From Citrobacter amalonaticus (GTDB lineage Bacteria; Pseudomonadota; Gammaproteobacteria; Enterobacterales; Enterobacteriaceae), in NCBI RefSeq assembly GCF_002918555.1, contig NZ_PQMB01000007.1, positions 108,723 to 172,722 on the forward strand: 64,000 bases of DNA, written 5' to 3'. Below are positions 61,340-64,000 of this stretch, piece after piece (position 1 is the stretch's first letter; the number at the start of each line of letters is the position of its first letter). A model generated the notes under the pieces. The model did not search any database and had not been told where the DNA came from. It saw nothing but the letters and a program-made list of their open reading frames with translations. The translations under genes were made by a program, and so were the position numbers.

Positions 61340-62443
61340 ATGACAAAAGCTCTGCTGTCTCATCCCGTGCGCCCAGCCAGTAAAGGCGCGGGTCGCTCGT
61401 GGCAATGGATGCGCAAGAATCTGTTTTCCAGTTGGTCCAATAGTCTACTGACAATCTTTTGTTTATGGCTGATGTGGGTACTTATCCCGCCGCTGCTGAA
61501 CTGGGCATTTCTGCAGGCCAACTGGGTGGGATCAACTCGCGCCGACTGTACAAAGACCGGTGCCTGCTGGGTTTTCATCCATGAGCGTTTTGGCCAGTTT
61601 ATGTATGGACTCTACCCGCACGATCAGCGCTGGCGCATAAATCTGGCCCTGATCGTCAGCCTGTTATCCATTATTCCTATGTTCATCAGAGCGATTCCTC
61701 ATCGCGGGCGCTATATCGCTATCTGGGCCGTTATCTACCCCATCATCGTATGGTGGCTGATGTATGGTGGATTTCTCGGACTGGAGCGCGTTGAAACCCG
61801 GCAATGGGGAGGACTGACGCTAACGTTAATCATCGCCTCCGTTGGGATAGCCGGAGCGCTTCCGTGGGGAATATTACTGGCGCTGGGACGGCGCTCCCGT
61901 ATGCCTGTCGTACGGGTCCTGTCCGTTATTTTTATCGAATTCTGGCGCGGCGTACCGTTAATTACCGTGTTGTTTATGTCCTCTGTGATGTTGCCACTGT
62001 TTATGTCGGAAGGAAGTAGTATCGACAAGCTGATCCGCGCACTGGTTGGGGTGATCCTCTTTCAGTCAGCCTACGTCGCGGAAGTCGTTCGTGGAGGGCT
62101 CCAGGCTTTACCAAAAGGACAGTATGAAGCAGCAGAATCTCTTGCCCTGGGTTACTGGAAAATGCAGGGATTGGTTATCTTACCGCAGGCGCTGAAGCTG
62201 GTGATCCCCGGCCTGGTAAACACCATCATCGCACTGTTTAAAGATACCAGCCTGGTTATCATCATCGGTCTGTTCGATCTCTTTAGTAGCGTCCAGCAGG
62301 CAACCGTCGATCCCGCCTGGCTGGGCATGTCCACAGAAGGGTACGTTTTTGCCGCCCTGATTTACTGGATTTTTTGTTTCAGCATGTCGCGCTATAGCCA
62401 ACATCTGGAAAATCGCTTTAACACCGGGCGTACGCCGCACTGA
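61340..62443 (+). CDS. yhdY: Amino-acid ABC transporter permease YhdY
   Basis: 367 aa, AapM-like permease with the contact loop [12 protein letters not shown]...ILPQALK near residue 258. Two ATGs are adjacent (61337 and 61340); the second has better spacing from AAGGA and matches E. coli. Nine bp after yhdX. Confidence 0.94.
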   Translation: MTKALLSHPVRPASKGAGRSWQWMRKNLFSSWSNSLLTIFCLWLMWVLIPPLLNWAFLQANWVGSTRADCTKTGACWVFIHERFGQFMYGLYPHDQRWRINLALIVSLLSIIPMFIRAIPHRGRYIAIWAVIYPIIVWWLMYGGFLGLERVETRQWGGLTLTLIIASVGIAGALPWGILLALGRRSRMPVVRVLSVIFIEFWRGVPLITVLFMSSVMLPLFMSEGSSIDKLIRALVGVILFQSAYVAEVVRGGLQALPKGQYEAAESLALGYWKMQGLVILPQALKLVIPGLVNTIIALFKDTSLVIIIGLFDLFSSVQQATVDPAWLGMSTEGYVFAALIYWIFCFSMSRYSQHLENRFNTGRTPH

Positions 62444-62450
62444 GGATCCT

Positions 62451-63209
62451 ATGAGCCAACGATTAATACAACCAGCCGACGCAATGATCACACTGGAGAA
62501 CGTCAACAAATGGTACGGGCAATTCCAGGTTCTGAAGGATATCAATCTAAATGTGAAACAGGGGGAGCGAATCGTTCTGTGCGGGCCTTCTGGCTCAGGG
62601 AAATCCACAACAATTCGCTGTATTAACCATCTGGAAGAGCATCAGCAGGGACGTATCGTAGTGGATGGCGTTGAGCTTAATAATGACATCCGCAACATTG
62701 AACGCGTCCGCCAGGAAGTCGGAATGGTCTTCCAACATTTCAACCTTTTCCCCCATTTGACGGTTTTGCAAAACTGCACGCTGGCACCCATTTGGGTGCG
62801 TAAGATGTCAAAAAAAGAGGCTGAATCTCTGGCCATGCACTACCTGGAACGTGTACGTATCGCTGAACATGCCCACAAGTTTCCCGGGCAAATATCTGGT
62901 GGTCAACAGCAGCGCGTAGCTATTGCGCGCTCGTTGTGCATGAAGCCGAAAATAATGCTGTTTGATGAGCCGACCTCTGCGCTGGATCCGGAGATGGTAA
63001 AAGAGGTACTGGATACTATGATAGGTTTGGCGCAATCTGGCATGACTATGCTTTGCGTCACACATGAGATGGGGTTTGCAAGAACTGTAGCTGACCGGGT
63101 GATCTTTATGGATCGAGGTGAAATTGTTGAGCAGGCACCACCAGAGACGTTTTTCGCTCAACCAAAATCAGAACGTACGCGTGCATTTTTATCACAGGTC
63201 ATTCATTGA
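62451..63209 (+). CDS. yhdZ: Amino-acid ABC transporter ATPase YhdZ
   Basis: 252 aa. Walker [10 protein letters not shown] (45-53), signature [13 protein letters not shown] and Walker [13 protein letters not shown] are intact. AapP-like ATPase that drives YhdX-YhdY. Seven bp after yhdY; a shared terminator with the rRNA operon follows. Confidence 0.96.
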   Translation: MSQRLIQPADAMITLENVNKWYGQFQVLKDINLNVKQGERIVLCGPSGSGKSTTIRCINHLEEHQQGRIVVDGVELNNDIRNIERVRQEVGMVFQHFNLFPHLTVLQNCTLAPIWVRKMSKKEAESLAMHYLERVRIAEHAHKFPGQISGGQQQRVAIARSLCMKPKIMLFDEPTSALDPEMVKEVLDTMIGLAQSGMTMLCVTHEMGFARTVADRVIFMDRGEIVEQAPPETFFAQPKSERTRAFLSQVIH

Positions 63210-63229
63210 ATTTCCTGAACCAGAATGCA

Positions 63230-63256
63230 AAAAGGCCATCCTGACGGATGGCCTTT
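63230..63256. terminator. Bidirectional terminator between yhdZ and the rRNA operon
   Basis: AAAAGGCCATCC and GGATGGCCTTTT pair over 12 bp around TGAC. On the minus strand it ends the rRNA operon 12 bp after the last 5S gene, with a following T run; on the plus strand it ends yhdWXYZ. Confidence 0.9.
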
Positions 63257-63267
63257 TCACTTGTTTG

Positions 63268-63387
63268 ATGTCTGGCAGTTCCCTACTCTCGCATGGGGAG
63301 ACCCCACACTACCATCGGCGCTACGGCGTTTCACTTCTGAGTTCGGCATGGGGTCAGGTGGGACCACCGCGCTGTTGCCGCCAGACA
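63268..63387 (-). rRNA. rrfF: 5S ribosomal RNA, distal copy
   Basis: 120 nt, minus strand, matching E. coli 5S along its length and ending 12 bp before the terminator. Differs from the proximal copy only by a compensatory helix-I pair (U3-A117 instead of C3-G117). The second 5S after thrV is the hallmark of rrnD. Confidence 0.97.
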
Positions 63388-63424
63388 AATTCTTTTCTAC
63401 TGTGCCGAACTTTAACCGAATAAG

Positions 63425-63500
63425 TGGTGCTGATACCCAGAGTCGAACTGGGGACCTCACCCTTACCAAGGGTGCGCTCTACCAACTGAGCCATATCAGC
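63425..63500 (-). tRNA. thrV: tRNA-Thr (GGT)
   Basis: 76 nt with encoded 3' CCA. Anticodon GGT is read on the minus strand at 63465-63467 in the loop of stem CACCC/GGGTG; TTCGA T-loop and GCTGATA/TATCAGC acceptor stem are intact. Lies between two 5S genes, as in E. coli rrnD. Confidence 0.98.
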
Positions 63501-63512
63501 ACGCTTAATTTG

Positions 63513-63632
63513 ATGCCTGGCAGTTCCCTACTCTCGCATGGGGAGACCCCACACTACCATCGGCGCTACGGCGTTTCACTTCTGAGTTCGGCATGGGGTC
63601 AGGTGGGACCACCGCGCTGTTGCCGCCAGGCA
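63513..63632 (-). rRNA. rrfD: 5S ribosomal RNA, proximal copy
   Basis: 120 nt, minus strand, standard TGCCTGGCGGC start and GCCAGGCAT end. About 98 bp after the 23S 3' end. Confidence 0.98.
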
Positions 63633-63730
63633 AATTCTGTCTGTCAACACGCATTCCTGCGCATCAACTAATCTGTATCAAACTGAATATTGTTTCTGTC
63701 TCTCATCCGCCAAAACATCTTCGGCGTTGT

Positions 63731-64000
63731 AAGGTTAAGCCTCACGGTTCATTAGTACCGGTTAGCTCAACGCATCGCTGCGCTTACACACCCGGCCTAT
63801 CAACGTCGTCGTCTTCAACGTTCCTTCAGGACTCTTTAAGAGTCAGGGAGAACTCATCTCGGGGCAAGTTTCGTGCTTAGATGCTTTCAGCACTTATCTC
63901 TTCCGCATTTAGCTACCGGGCAATGCCATTGGCATGACAACCCGAACACCAGTGATGCGTCCACTCCGGTCCTCTCGTACTAGGAGCAGCCCCCCTCAAT
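63731..64000 (-). rRNA. rrlD: 23S ribosomal RNA, 3' end (partial)
   Basis: The last 270 nt of 23S rRNA on the minus strand, ending ...GGCTTAACCTT as in E. coli; continues beyond the window. The sarcin-ricin loop AGTACGAGAGGACC is visible near 63975. The rRNA operon is read leftward. Confidence 0.98.

Noticed and set aside
63225..63671. Open frames with repeated peptide segments
   Set aside because: The repeat comes from the two 5S rRNA genes and the frames are not genes.

Overview
The window is a 64 kb piece of an enterobacterial chromosome. Nearly every gene matches an Escherichia coli/Salmonella backbone gene, and the order follows the E. coli segment gltBD - nan - sspAB - degQS - mdh - argR - aae - mre - acc - fis - acrEF - rrnD. 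It is not E. coli K-12. codBA and the nan genes follow gltBD directly, a GabD-like aldehyde dehydrogenase lies between yhcO and aaeB, msrPQ lies between acuI and accB, two YhcN-type genes stand in tandem, and yhdW is intact. Together these suggest a Citrobacter- or Salmonella-like species; that assignment is inference.

Layout. 1-3.4 kb: end of gltB and gltD (ammonia assimilation). 3.5-6.1 kb: codB-codA (cytosine uptake and deamination) behind a PurR-like box. 6.2-11.7 kb, minus strand: sialic acid genes nanA-nanT-nanE-nanK-nanQ with nanR upstream and a triple GGTATA operator. 12.0-13.4 kb: dcuD. 13.4-17.1 kb, minus: sspA-sspB, rplM-rpsI, zapE. 17.3-20.4 kb: zapG, degQ, degS. 20.4-22.3 kb: mdh and argR, divergent. 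22.7-23.3 kb: two small secreted YhcN/DUF1471 proteins. 23.4-28.4 kb, minus: yhcO, the aldehyde dehydrogenase, and the aaeXAB efflux operon with divergent aaeR. 29.6-41.9 kb, minus: tldD, yhdP, rng, yhdE, mreD-mreC-mreB, csrD. 42.1-51.6 kb, plus: acuI, msrP-msrQ, accB-accC, yhdT-panF-prmA, dusB-fis. 51.6-58.6 kb: yhdJ, yhdU, acrS (minus), acrE-acrF, yhdV. 59.0-63.2 kb: the yhdWXYZ amino-acid ABC transporter. 63.3-64.0 kb, minus: distal end of an rRNA operon (23S 3' end, 5S, tRNA-Thr, second 5S).

How genes work together. gltBD, codBA and yhdWXYZ all handle nitrogen; yhdWXYZ has a near-consensus sigma-54 promoter and a plausible NtrC site, which supports Ntr control. nanR and its operator control sialate use. 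rng, yhdE, mreBCD and csrD form the usual cell-shape and RNA-turnover cluster. acrS is divergent from the acrEF pump it is known to affect. No phage, insertion sequence, CRISPR array or defence island is visible. I did not find a clearly new biological system. The best leads are regulatory: the sigma-54/NtrC region before yhdW, a 21-bp tandem repeat upstream of mdh, a compensatory base-pair change between the two 5S genes, and an orphan coding-like remnant before the fis promoter.
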